Source of the DNA: Candidatus Bathyarchaeota archaeon
GTDB taxonomy: Archaea > Thermoproteota > Bathyarchaeia > Bathyarchaeales > SOJC01
Direction: 5' to 3'
Length of the DNA stretch: 33,063 nucleotides
Assembly (NCBI GenBank): GCA_020341775.1
Contig: CP070835.1
Location: 1,100,657-1,133,719 of the forward strand
Made by a program: the position numbers and the translations under genes. The notes beneath the pieces are model-generated. The model made no database searches. It had not been told where the DNA came from and worked only from the letters and a program-made list of their open reading frames with translations. This document shows, piece by piece, positions 24,025-31,556 of the stretch. Each line of letters starts with the position of its first letter. The first letter of the stretch is position 1.

Positions 24025-25596
24025 TTGACTGATATTTGCTTAATTTTTGAAGTCCATCAGCCACTGAGGTTGAATCGCAATTTCCATTCAGATTTGTTGA
24101 CACGACCTCCAAGAAGCAAGGAAGACCTGTTTGAACTCTATTTTAATAATCCTTTGAATAGACACATCTTTGATCGTGTAGCAAAGAAGTGCTATCTTCC
24201 AGCAAATAACATCATACTCAACGAGATTAGAAGGTTTTCGCGAGAAAGGAAGCAATTCAAGGTTTCCTATGGAATCTCAGGGGCCTTTATTGAACAATGC
24301 CAAAGCTGGAATCCAAAACTCGTCGAATCTTTCAAGAAACTAGCGGACACAGACTGTGTCGAGTTTCTAGGCGAAACATACTATCACTCTCTTGCAAGCC
24401 TATTTGGCATTGACCGGTCAGAATTCATTGACCAAGTGAAAATGCATCGACAGTTGATAGAGGGGTTGTTCAATCGTCAACCAAAGATCTTCGAGAACAC
24501 CGAGTGTCTCTATAATAATGCTATTGCAAAAACCATTTCAAACATAGGTTACGAAGCCATCATAACGGAAGGCGCAGAACGAATTCTCCGTTGGCGAAGC
24601 CCAAACTTCATATACAAAGCGAGAGGGTCTTCTATTCCTGTCTTGCTTCGCAATTACCGGCTCTCCGATGATATTGGCTTCCGTTTCTCCGCGAGATGGT
24701 GGAACGAGTGGCCCTTGACAGCTCAGAAATATGGGAGCTGGCTTGCAACGGCGCAAGGACAAACGGTTATTATTTTCGTTGATTATGAAACTTTCGGAGA
24801 ACACCACTGGCCTGAGAGTGGAATTCACGAATTTCTTAGGTGGTTGCCAAGCGAAGTGCTCAAATGGAAGCACCTACATTGGCGCACTCCCTCTGAAGTG
24901 ATACGTTTCCACCAACCAGTCGGCGAGATTGATGTTCACGAATATAACACCGTATCTTGGGCTGATCTTGAACGTGACCCAAGCGCTTGGTTAGACAATC
25001 CCATGCAGCGAGTCTCCTACGAGGTTTTGAAAGGATTAGAACCTTTTGTGAAGGGCTTAGGAGACAAATTTTGGATAAGGCTTTGGCGTTATTTCCAGAT
25101 GAGCGATCACCTCTACTACATGAGTGTCAAAGGTGGAGGACCTGGCGACGTACATTGCTACTTCAATCCATCGGGAAACCCAATTGACGCTTTTGTTTCA
25201 TTTTCTAACGTGATTTCTGATTTTGAAGCAAGAATTTTGCGGGAACTTGAGAAACCTGAGCTTGCAGCGAAATGGATTTTGCGACGGTTGTCGACAGACA
25301 AAGGCTTCACATTCTTCTACGAGTTTGCGCGACCAACTGACAGGGTGGCCTATGATCTGGCCGAATTCGCTAAAACACTTAGTAGTGTCCCCTGGCAGTC
25401 ACTTCAGTATCACACAGAAAGAGGTGACTTTGAAAGGTGGCTGAGTCAAGTGTTAGGAGACAAAAAACTGGCTGAAAGCGTAAAATCTATTTCTGGAATG
25501 AAATTTATTGGTGAGAAACTTCGGAGAAAACTTGTTATGGCTGTTGATGCAAGAGTAAAGCAGCTTGGGGCATTAGCTGGTAAGGATAACGTGTGA
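24025..25596 (+). CDS. Glycoside hydrolase family 57 enzyme
   Basis: GH57 contains alpha-amylases, 4-alpha-glucanotransferases and branching enzymes with an incomplete (beta/alpha)7 barrel. The 523-residue protein has motif 1 IFEVHQPLRL, motif 2 around FLGETYYHSL, motif 3 KIFENTECLYNN with the nucleophile Glu in FENTE (about 157-160), and motif 4 VDYETFGEHHWP with the acid/base Asp (about 253). A C-terminal helical region follows. TTG 24025 is the first start in frame after the debranching-enzyme stop. I favour alpha-amylase or glucanotransferase over branching enzyme, because the sequence continues FGEHHWPESGIHEFL as in amylase-like members. The precise reaction is uncertain. Confidence 0.9.
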   Translation: MTDICLIFEVHQPLRLNRNFHSDLLTRPPRSKEDLFELYFNNPLNRHIFDRVAKKCYLPANNIILNEIRRFSRERKQFKVSYGISGAFIEQCQSWNPKLVESFKKLADTDCVEFLGETYYHSLASLFGIDRSEFIDQVKMHRQLIEGLFNRQPKIFENTECLYNNAIAKTISNIGYEAIITEGAERILRWRSPNFIYKARGSSIPVLLRNYRLSDDIGFRFSARWWNEWPLTAQKYGSWLATAQGQTVIIFVDYETFGEHHWPESGIHEFLRWLPSEVLKWKHLHWRTPSEVIRFHQPVGEIDVHEYNTVSWADLERDPSAWLDNPMQRVSYEVLKGLEPFVKGLGDKFWIRLWRYFQMSDHLYYMSVKGGGPGDVHCYFNPSGNPIDAFVSFSNVISDFEARILRELEKPELAAKWILRRLSTDKGFTFFYEFARPTDRVAYDLAEFAKTLSSVPWQSLQYHTERGDFERWLSQVLGDKKLAESVKSISGMKFIGEKLRRKLVMAVDARVKQLGALAGKDNV

Positions 25597-25599
25597 TTC

Positions 25600-26766
25600 A
25601 TGAAGATATGTTTACTATCGTGGGAGTTTCCTCCTCGCATTGTAGGTGGAATTGCTCGTCATGTTTTTGGATTGGCAAAAGCGTTGGCGAAGGATGGCCA
25701 CGATGTGGGTGTCGTCACATTAGATTTTCCAGGGGCTCCGGATTACGAGGAAATTGAGAGCTTCAAAATTTACCGCTCAAAAACAGAAGTAGGTCACCCA
25801 AACTTCCTCGTTTGGGCGTTTCTATTCAATCATTTCTTGGAAAAACGCTTGGCCACGGCGGAACGAGATTTTGATTTTGACTTGATTCACGTTCATGATT
25901 GGCTTGCAGCGCCCGCAGGTATCGGCTTCAAACACTTCATGAACAAACCCTTGATATGTACAATGCACAGCACAGAGGAAGGTCGGTCAAGTTTGCATCA
26001 TCCTGATTCCTATATGATCGATGGAATGGAGTGGTGGGCGTGCTATGAAGCAGCTCGCATAATTGTGACTAGTAATTCCATGAAGGGTGAAATCTGCAAT
26101 CATTTTAAGATGCCAGGAGAGGATGTCGACGTCATTCCCAATGCAATTGATGTAGAGAAGTATAATGTGGATGCGGACCGTTGGGCCGTTAGAAGACGTT
26201 TTGGCGTTGGAGACCATGAGAAAATGGTGCTATTTGTAGGTCGGCTCGTACCACAAAAGGGAGTTGAGTATTTAATTCGAGCAGTGCCTCGGATTGGTTG
26301 GCGTTTCCCAGATGCAAAATTCGTCATTGTTGGTGAAGGATGGATGCGGGGGCATCTGGAGTGGCTGGCTGACCGGTCAGGACAGCATTGGCGGATCAAC
26401 TTTACAGGCTTCATTTCTGATGATGATTTAGTAGCTTTAACTAAAAGCGCAGACGTGATGGTTGTTCCCTCTGTCTATGAGCCGTTTGGCATCGTGGCGT
26501 TGGAAGGTATGGCAGCAGGCGTACCTGTAGTGGTCAGCCAAGTTGGCGGTCTAGCAGAGGTGGTGGAACACGATAAGACTGGCGTGTATGTATATCCCCG
26601 TAGCGTTGACTCTATTGCATGGGGTGTTGAACGCGTTCTTTCTGATTCAGGGTACAGGGACTGGCTGGTTAAAAACGCATATAGCACTGTTCAGAGTCGG
26701 TTTAGTTGGCAAGCCGTTGCAAAGCAGACGGTTGAAGTTTATAAGAGGGTTTTAGGAGAAGAATAG
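25600..26766 (+). CDS. Glycosyltransferase, glycogen synthase-like (GT4/GT5 type)
   Basis: The 388-residue GT-B fold enzyme starts with LLSWEFPPRIVGGIARHV, the nucleotide-sugar glycosyltransferase glycine-rich loop. It contains HVHDWLAAPAG, VIPNAIDVEKYN, VLFVGRLVPQKGVEYLI and the E-x7-E motif EPFGIVALEGMAAG in the donor-binding domain. It probably adds glucose from UDP- or ADP-glucose to glycogen, given the debranching enzyme and GH57 upstream; a role in other glycans is possible. ATG 25600 comes three bases after the GH57 stop. A 89-codon winged-helix gene follows three bases after its stop. Confidence 0.88.
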   Translation: MKICLLSWEFPPRIVGGIARHVFGLAKALAKDGHDVGVVTLDFPGAPDYEEIESFKIYRSKTEVGHPNFLVWAFLFNHFLEKRLATAERDFDFDLIHVHDWLAAPAGIGFKHFMNKPLICTMHSTEEGRSSLHHPDSYMIDGMEWWACYEAARIIVTSNSMKGEICNHFKMPGEDVDVIPNAIDVEKYNVDADRWAVRRRFGVGDHEKMVLFVGRLVPQKGVEYLIRAVPRIGWRFPDAKFVIVGEGWMRGHLEWLADRSGQHWRINFTGFISDDDLVALTKSADVMVVPSVYEPFGIVALEGMAAGVPVVVSQVGGLAEVVEHDKTGVYVYPRSVDSIAWGVERVLSDSGYRDWLVKNAYSTVQSRFSWQAVAKQTVEVYKRVLGEE

Positions 26767-26769
26767 GAT

Positions 26770-27039
26770 ATGAGCAGGTATCCCCCTGTTTCGCCCCGCC
26801 CAGAACTGCCTGAGGAGTTTCGGTTTTTATGCATGTTGCATAATGTTGGCGCCATCAACGCTGAAAGATCGCTCAAGGTCGAAGAGATTGCCAAGTGGAC
26901 AGATAAAGAGGTTTCTACTATTGGAGAGTTTTTGCGGAAACTGGCGGAACTTGGGTATGTGCAAGCTGTCAAGAGCAATGGAGTCAAATACCACGTTTCA
27001 GTGGCGGGCATTCGTAAGGTTTTAACATTATATAGTTAA
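26770..27039 (+). CDS. Small winged-helix protein, possible glycogen operon regulator
   Basis: The 89-residue protein is a compact winged helix. AERSLKVEEIAKWTDKEV forms the first helices, STIGEFLRKLAELGYV reads as the recognition helix, and QAVKSNGVKYHVSVAG gives the wing. It is one of the small archaeal helix-turn-helix proteins. It lies three bases after the glycogen synthase-like gene and ends the run of plus-strand genes, so it is probably co-expressed with them and may regulate them. DNA target and effector are unknown. Confidence 0.75.
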   Translation: MSRYPPVSPRPELPEEFRFLCMLHNVGAINAERSLKVEEIAKWTDKEVSTIGEFLRKLAELGYVQAVKSNGVKYHVSVAGIRKVLTLYS

Positions 27040-27150
27040 CTCACACGTATTGAGTGGACGTCCGATCGCTAGCTCCTTGCTGATTTGCTCGGCTTCGATA
27101 AAATGAGATTAGACGAAAGCAACGAAGCATGCAAACAATATCGCGGTTGT

Positions 27151-27711
27151 CTATCTGTTACGAGTACGCACCTTTTCTGCGCCTCTGCCTTTGTGGCGAA
27201 GTCCTCTCACCTTTTTCCCTGCACTCGTTAATCCCCGAAAAACACGCCTTTTGTGGACTTTTTCGCAAATCCAGTTAACGTCCTTGTCTGTTTTGATGAC
27301 AGGGTGCATAGGGTCAACCAGAATTACCTCGTACCATTTGTAGCGTCCATCTTCTCCAGTCCAGTAAGAATTGAGAACTTCCAAGTTTGGGAACTTTCTC
27401 GCTGCTCTTTCTTCAGCTAGCAGCCTTAAGCTTTTTGCAGGTTTGTACTTGGCAGACCCCATACGTCGCGGTGTTCTGCCAGATCTGGGTCTAGCTCTTC
27501 TCAATCCCCCCCGTCGCATCCTAACTCTAGATATAACGAAGCCTTGCTTGGCTTTGTATCCTAGCTTCCGCGCGCTATCCAACCTTGTAGGTTTTTCAAT
27601 TCTAACAATAACGGGCTGCTTTCGCCATTCAATAAGTCTCTGCCACATTAGGTCTTTCACATAAGAGTCTTCTGGCTTTTCCCAGGCTTTTGCAATGTAC
27701 TTGTACGTCAT
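27151..27711 (-). CDS. rpl15e: Large-subunit ribosomal protein L15e
   Basis: The 186-residue product is archaeal/eukaryotic L15e. It shows [90 protein letters not shown] and the C-terminal [17 protein letters not shown], all family blocks. Length is typical. The ATG at 27711 is followed closely on its 5' side by a palindromic TTTAAGG box about 30 bases upstream, so the mRNA may be leaderless. In many archaea this gene heads the RNase P/exosome operon; here it stands alone and that place is taken by rpl13e. Confidence 0.96.
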   Translation of the reverse strand: MTYKYIAKAWEKPEDSYVKDLMWQRLIEWRKQPVIVRIEKPTRLDSARKLGYKAKQGFVISRVRMRRGGLRRARPRSGRTPRRMGSAKYKPAKSLRLLAEERAARKFPNLEVLNSYWTGEDGRYKWYEVILVDPMHPVIKTDKDVNWICEKVHKRRVFRGLTSAGKKVRGLRHKGRGAEKVRTRNR

Positions 27712-27735
27712 CTAATGCTCCTCAGTTGTAGGTTC

Positions 27736-27748
27736 AACCTTAAAGGTT
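27736..27748 (-). promoter_or_regulatory. Palindromic TATA box of rpl15e
   Basis: The minus strand reads AACCTTTAAGGTT, a perfect palindrome with one central base. Its TTTAA core sits about 30 bases before the rpl15e ATG. It serves as a TATA box by position; the flanking symmetry could also allow factor binding. Confidence 0.4.
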
Positions 27749-27874
27749 ACATTCCAGCGGATAGTATCCGCCAACAGCTTTAGGTTACAAACTAGGAGTC
27801 CTAATAAAGCTTTTCGCAGTTGTGTGTAGGCAGTGAGTTTATTAACGACAGTAAGCAGCTAAAAAGCGAGCAAA

Positions 27875-28804
27875 ATGGAAAGCTGGGACATTATAATAAT
27901 TGGAGCAGGACCTGCGGGCTTAACAGCAGGGATATACGCAGGTCGAAGTGGAATGAAAACCCTCGTTCTTGAAGAAAAGATGTCAGGCGGTGAAACAGCC
28001 ATCGCCCCATGGATCGAAAATTATCCAGGGTTTGACAGCATTAGCGGACCTGACCTGGTAATGAAGATGGTGACACACTGCCAGAAGTTCGGGGCGCAGA
28101 TAAACGAACTAGAAAAGGTAGTTTCACTCGATCCCAAAGGCCAAAAAAAAGTCGTGAAAACAAACAAAACCACGTACTCAACACCTGCTATTATCATCGC
28201 TACCGGAACCCATCATCGACGGCTCAACGTGCCCGGCGAAGAGAGATTTCAAGGGAAGGGGGTTAGCTACTGCGCTATGTGTGACGGGCCTTTCTTCAAG
28301 AGCAAGAAGGTAATTGTTGTAGGAGGGGGAAATTCTGCAGCAATATCAGCGCGCTATTTGTCAGGTGTAGGGGCAGAAGTAGAATTGCTGCACCGCAGAA
28401 GTCAACTGCGGGCTGAAGCAGCCTATTTGGATGATCTGAAAAGAGAGAACGTGAAATTTCGTTGGAACTCCGAAGTCAAAGAGATTAAAGGTGAAACCAT
28501 CGTGAACAGCGTTGTAGTGCATAACAATAAAACTGGAGAACTAAATGAATTGAACGTTGACGGTCTCTTCGTCCAAATTGGAGAAACTCCGAACACGCAG
28601 TTTGTCGAAAAAGCAGGGATCGAAGTTGACAAGAAAGGCTACATCGTGGTTGACACGCGCCAGAGAACTAATGTTCCAGGCGTTTTCGCAGCTGGCGACG
28701 TAACAGTCAAACCTGTGAAGCAGATTGGAACTGCAGTGGGAGAAGCCATCATTGCAGCAACCGAGGCTTTCGGATATGTTAACCGTCCTTATTATTATAA
28801 GTGA
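27875..28804 (+). CDS. trxB: Thioredoxin reductase-like NAD(P)H:disulfide oxidoreductase
   Basis: The 309-residue flavoprotein has the FAD-binding GAGPAGLTAGIYAGRSG (10-26), the redox-active CAMC pair (Cys133, Cys136), a second dinucleotide motif VVGGGNSAAISARYL (145-159), and the C-terminal GVFAAGDVT. It is the size and layout of thioredoxin reductase, which passes electrons from NAD(P)H through FAD to thioredoxin. The NAD(P) site has HRRSQLRA, suggesting NADPH or NADH cannot be decided. No thioredoxin gene is adjacent. The ATG at 27875 has AGCGAG upstream; a GTTTATTAAC box lies 35 bases before. Confidence 0.93.
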   Translation: MESWDIIIIGAGPAGLTAGIYAGRSGMKTLVLEEKMSGGETAIAPWIENYPGFDSISGPDLVMKMVTHCQKFGAQINELEKVVSLDPKGQKKVVKTNKTTYSTPAIIIATGTHHRRLNVPGEERFQGKGVSYCAMCDGPFFKSKKVIVVGGGNSAAISARYLSGVGAEVELLHRRSQLRAEAAYLDDLKRENVKFRWNSEVKEIKGETIVNSVVVHNNKTGELNELNVDGLFVQIGETPNTQFVEKAGIEVDKKGYIVVDTRQRTNVPGVFAAGDVTVKPVKQIGTAVGEAIIAATEAFGYVNRPYYYK

Positions 28805-28837
28805 TGCGCACCTACGGCTAACTGGAATTCCTGCGTG

Positions 28838-29302
28838 CTAGTTTTCTTTCAGCACATATTCGTCATATTCACGTTCTAGCTGGTTTTTGTGGGCTAGCTC
28901 TTCTTGTGCTAGCTTAGAAAAAATCTTCCCAGTCTCAGTGCCCTCAAGCCCTAAAGCTAGCGAATCGTAGTAATCGTGCGTTGCTTTCTCTCGTTTCGCC
29001 GCATAGACAAGTATCCGTTGATAGTCCACATCTTCAGACAAAGCAGTAGTTTTCATTGTGTCAACGATTTTGAGGTCTTGAATCCTCTTTGCACGGGAAC
29101 CAAGCTCCGAAAGCTTTTCTTGATCTTCCATTATCGCTAAGAGTTTCTTTTTATGTTTCAACTCTTCTTGCGCTAATTCTTGCAGAAACTTTTTAGAAGA
29201 TGGATACTTGACTTTGTTCTGTGCCATGATGTAAAGAGCATGAGATTGCTCTTCAGTTTTTATTGCTGCTTCTAGAATAACCTTCAGATTTGGATGGGCC
29301 AT
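28838..29302 (-). CDS. Rubrerythrin-like diiron protein
   Basis: The 154-residue protein is a four-helix ferritin-like fold with two ExxH repeats. E18 lies in KTEEQSHALY, E47 and H50 in EELKH, E105 with H109 in EKATHDYYD, and E135 with H138 in EELAH. These are the diiron ligands of rubrerythrin-type proteins. The C-terminal rubredoxin domain of classical rubrerythrin is missing, so another electron donor must serve it. It may reduce peroxide or bind iron. It lies convergent with the thioredoxin-reductase-like gene and divergent from the ferredoxin-MvhD operon, suggesting an anaerobic oxidative-stress context. Confidence 0.87.
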   Translation of the reverse strand: MAHPNLKVILEAAIKTEEQSHALYIMAQNKVKYPSSKKFLQELAQEELKHKKKLLAIMEDQEKLSELGSRAKRIQDLKIVDTMKTTALSEDVDYQRILVYAAKREKATHDYYDSLALGLEGTETGKIFSKLAQEELAHKNQLEREYDEYVLKEN

Positions 29303-29426
29303 TTTTGCTTTCCCTCTAGAGAGATGGATTTGCCAATTCTTGAAACATAAAGCTTTCTTATTTGCGTCGCAACAATTGATTTATTAGTGCGATTCACGGA
29401 TTATGCTTTTCTTAACATAACATGTA

Positions 29427-30680
29427 GTGAGCTCGGACGAGTGTTGTGGCATGAGCGAAGTGGGCATTGTCGGAATCAACTTGGATGATAATTATTGTGG
29501 TCGGTGCTCAATATGCTCCTCTATTTGTCCTTATGATGCTATTGGTGTTGACGCTGAAACAGGTGAAGTTCGAATAGACATAGAAAAATGTCAATTTTGC
29601 GGAATTTGCTATAGCGCTTGCCCAGTCAATGCAATCGACATAGTCTATTACGATAGTGACACACTTCTGAAAAAACTGGAAAAAGCAGCAGCTAAGAAAG
29701 GGGCAGACACTTTGGTTCTGATGTGTAGAGGCAATAGTCCTTCAACATGTCAAATAGATGAAATTCTCGAAGGTGTATGTTGCAAGAGCTATGTACCTTT
29801 GCGAGTTCCATGCGTAGGTCGTGTTCCCCCAGAATTTATCTTTAAAACGCTAACTTTGGGGATCAATAACATTATCGCTATACGGTGCGAAGAAGAATTT
29901 TGCCGGTTTAAAGATGGCAGTAGAATCAACAATCAACGATTATCGATAGCAAAACGCGTTCTAGAGGAGTTGGGCTATGATGATGTGCTAAGAGTAAACA
30001 CGTATGCTAGGAAGGCTGTCTATGACACCGACAAATGCGTAGGGTGCGATAAGTGTGTTTTCATATGCCCCTACGAAGCTATTGATGTGCAATCATTGGC
30101 AACTCCAGTCATCAATGCTGACAAATGTGTAGGATGTGGTGCATGTGCTCTCGTCTGCCCTCACTTGGCCATTCAGCTTGAAGGCTTCGAATATGAAGCT
30201 GTGGCGCGCCGTATTCAACGCTATGGAGCAGCTGCAAGAGAGCTGAAAGCCAAAGGCGTCTCGCCCTTAATCCTAGCATTTTGCTGTCAATGGTCCGAAT
30301 TTTCAGCTTTGGATCAACCTAAAACCCGTTTATTTGACAACAAAGTCGTCTTAATGGAAATTCCATGCTTCAAGGGATTAGACCCTTACCATGTCATTGA
30401 AGCTTTACATTATGGTTTTGATGGTGTTCTGGCAGTTGTCTGTTCTGACGAAGATTGTAAACTTGAAAAAGGCTACGATGTAGCTCAGCGAAACACTGCT
30501 GTACTACGTCGTGTGCTGAAAAATCTAAACCTGCAGGACAGATTTGAGCTTTACACAGCGTCGCCGAGAAATGTTGGCGACTTCACTAGGCAGCTCAGGT
30601 CCTTCATTGAGAGGATTGGCTCTCTTTCTCCTCTCTCCTTGTCTGCGCGACCAATAACAGTGGATGCGGATGATGTTTGA
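29427..30680 (+). CDS. Duplicated ferredoxin-MvhD iron-sulfur protein
   Basis: The 417-residue protein has the order Fd-MvhD-Fd-MvhD. The first ferredoxin part has two 4Fe-4S motifs (Cys24, 27, 30, 34 and Cys55, 58, 61, 65). MvhD-like domain 1 (about 93-190) has Cys100, 129, 154 and 159. The second ferredoxin part has two more 4Fe-4S motifs (Cys204, 207, 210, 214 and Cys234, 237, 240, 244). MvhD-like domain 2 (about 279-395) has Cys286/287, 314, 339 and 344. MvhD carries a [2Fe-2S] cluster that links F420-non-reducing hydrogenase or formate dehydrogenase to heterodisulfide reductase. The GTG at 29427 starts it, and the stop overlaps the next gene as TGATG. The internal repeat suggests an old tandem duplication. 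Confidence 0.85.
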   Translation: MSSDECCGMSEVGIVGINLDDNYCGRCSICSSICPYDAIGVDAETGEVRIDIEKCQFCGICYSACPVNAIDIVYYDSDTLLKKLEKAAAKKGADTLVLMCRGNSPSTCQIDEILEGVCCKSYVPLRVPCVGRVPPEFIFKTLTLGINNIIAIRCEEEFCRFKDGSRINNQRLSIAKRVLEELGYDDVLRVNTYARKAVYDTDKCVGCDKCVFICPYEAIDVQSLATPVINADKCVGCGACALVCPHLAIQLEGFEYEAVARRIQRYGAAARELKAKGVSPLILAFCCQWSEFSALDQPKTRLFDNKVVLMEIPCFKGLDPYHVIEALHYGFDGVLAVVCSDEDCKLEKGYDVAQRNTAVLRRVLKNLNLQDRFELYTASPRNVGDFTRQLRSFIERIGSLSPLSLSARPITVDADDV

Positions 30681-31519
30681 TGTATAAGATAATTACCAAG
30701 CAAGAATTAGCTGCTAAAATCAAATTGCTTGAAGTTAATGCGCCGGACATAGCTGCAAAAGCGAAACCGGGACAGTTTATAATCTTGGTTGTCGATGAAA
30801 CGGGTGAAAGGATCCCACTCACCATAGCTGACTACAATATTGTCAAGGGAACCGTAACGTTCATTTTCAACGAAGTGGGCAAGACGACAAAGCAGTTAGG
30901 ATCTCTAAACGAAGGTGATAGTATTGTGAACATCGCTGGTCCTTTAGGAGTCCCTTCTGAGATCAAGAAGTTTGGACGCGTCCTATGTGTCGGCGGTGGC
31001 GTAATGATCGCACCTTTGCATCTTCAAGTCAAAGCTTTGCGGGAGGCTGGAAACGACGTAACGACGGTGATTGGAGCCAGAGGAGAGGATTTGCTCATTT
31101 TTGAGCAAAAGATGAAAAAAGTCAGCAACAAGGTATACATCGTCACTGATGATGGGTCACGAGGATTCAAAGGTTTTGATTTCCTCAAAGAACTATTGAA
31201 AGCTGAAAGCTTCCAACGTGCCATAGTTATGGGTCCAGTTATCATGATGGAAACCGTGTCAGAAATTAGTAAATCTTTCAATATTCCCACGATGGTGACG
31301 GTTACACCCATAATGGTGGATGGCATGGGAATGTGTGGCGTTTGCCGAGTAACTGTAGGTGGTGAAACGAAATTTGCATGCATCGATGGCCCCGAATTTG
31401 ATGGTCATCAAGTTGATTTCGAAGAGCTCGTCAAACGACAACGCCTGTTTCTGCCGGAGGAAAGGCTTTCATCAATGTTTTGGGAAAAGCTGGGAGGGGG
31501 CTGCCATCGCGAAAGATAA
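30680..31519 (+). CDS. nfnA: NfnA-like FAD/[2Fe-2S] subunit (ferredoxin-NAD(P)+ oxidoreductase / sulfide dehydrogenase beta)
   Basis: The 279-residue flavoprotein has a FAD-binding barrel with AAKAKPGQFIILVVDETGERIPLTIAD, an NAD-binding domain with CVGGGVMIAPLH, VIGARGEDLL and AIVMGPVIMM, and a C-terminal cysteine group GMCGVCRVTVGGETKFACIDGPEFDGH that binds [2Fe-2S]. This is the small subunit of NfnAB-type transhydrogenases, also called sulfide dehydrogenase. ATG 30680 overlaps the upstream stop by one base. The paired large-subunit gene follows directly. In Nfn, this subunit carries the FAD that takes electrons from or to NAD(H). Confidence 0.9.
   Translation: MYKIITKQELAAKIKLLEVNAPDIAAKAKPGQFIILVVDETGERIPLTIADYNIVKGTVTFIFNEVGKTTKQLGSLNEGDSIVNIAGPLGVPSEIKKFGRVLCVGGGVMIAPLHLQVKALREAGNDVTTVIGARGEDLLIFEQKMKKVSNKVYIVTDDGSRGFKGFDFLKELLKAESFQRAIVMGPVIMMETVSEISKSFNIPTMVTVTPIMVDGMGMCGVCRVTVGGETKFACIDGPEFDGHQVDFEELVKRQRLFLPEERLSSMFWEKLGGGCHRER
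31493..31508 (+). promoter_or_regulatory. Strong ribosome binding site before an ATC codon (candidate nfnB start)
   Basis: GGAGGGGG (31493-31500) lies five bases before ATC at 31506. That ATC is in frame with nfnB and is followed by GCG AAA GAT AAG. The annotated ATG at 31557 has no comparable site upstream. Confidence 0.4.
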
Positions 31520-31556
31520 GCCTTCGCCCAAGCCTGTAATCAAGAAAAGCGTTTCC

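Noticed and set aside
31359-31505. Upstream ATG start for nfnB inside nfnA
   Set aside because: This part is the nfnA coding sequence in another frame, with no family similarity.
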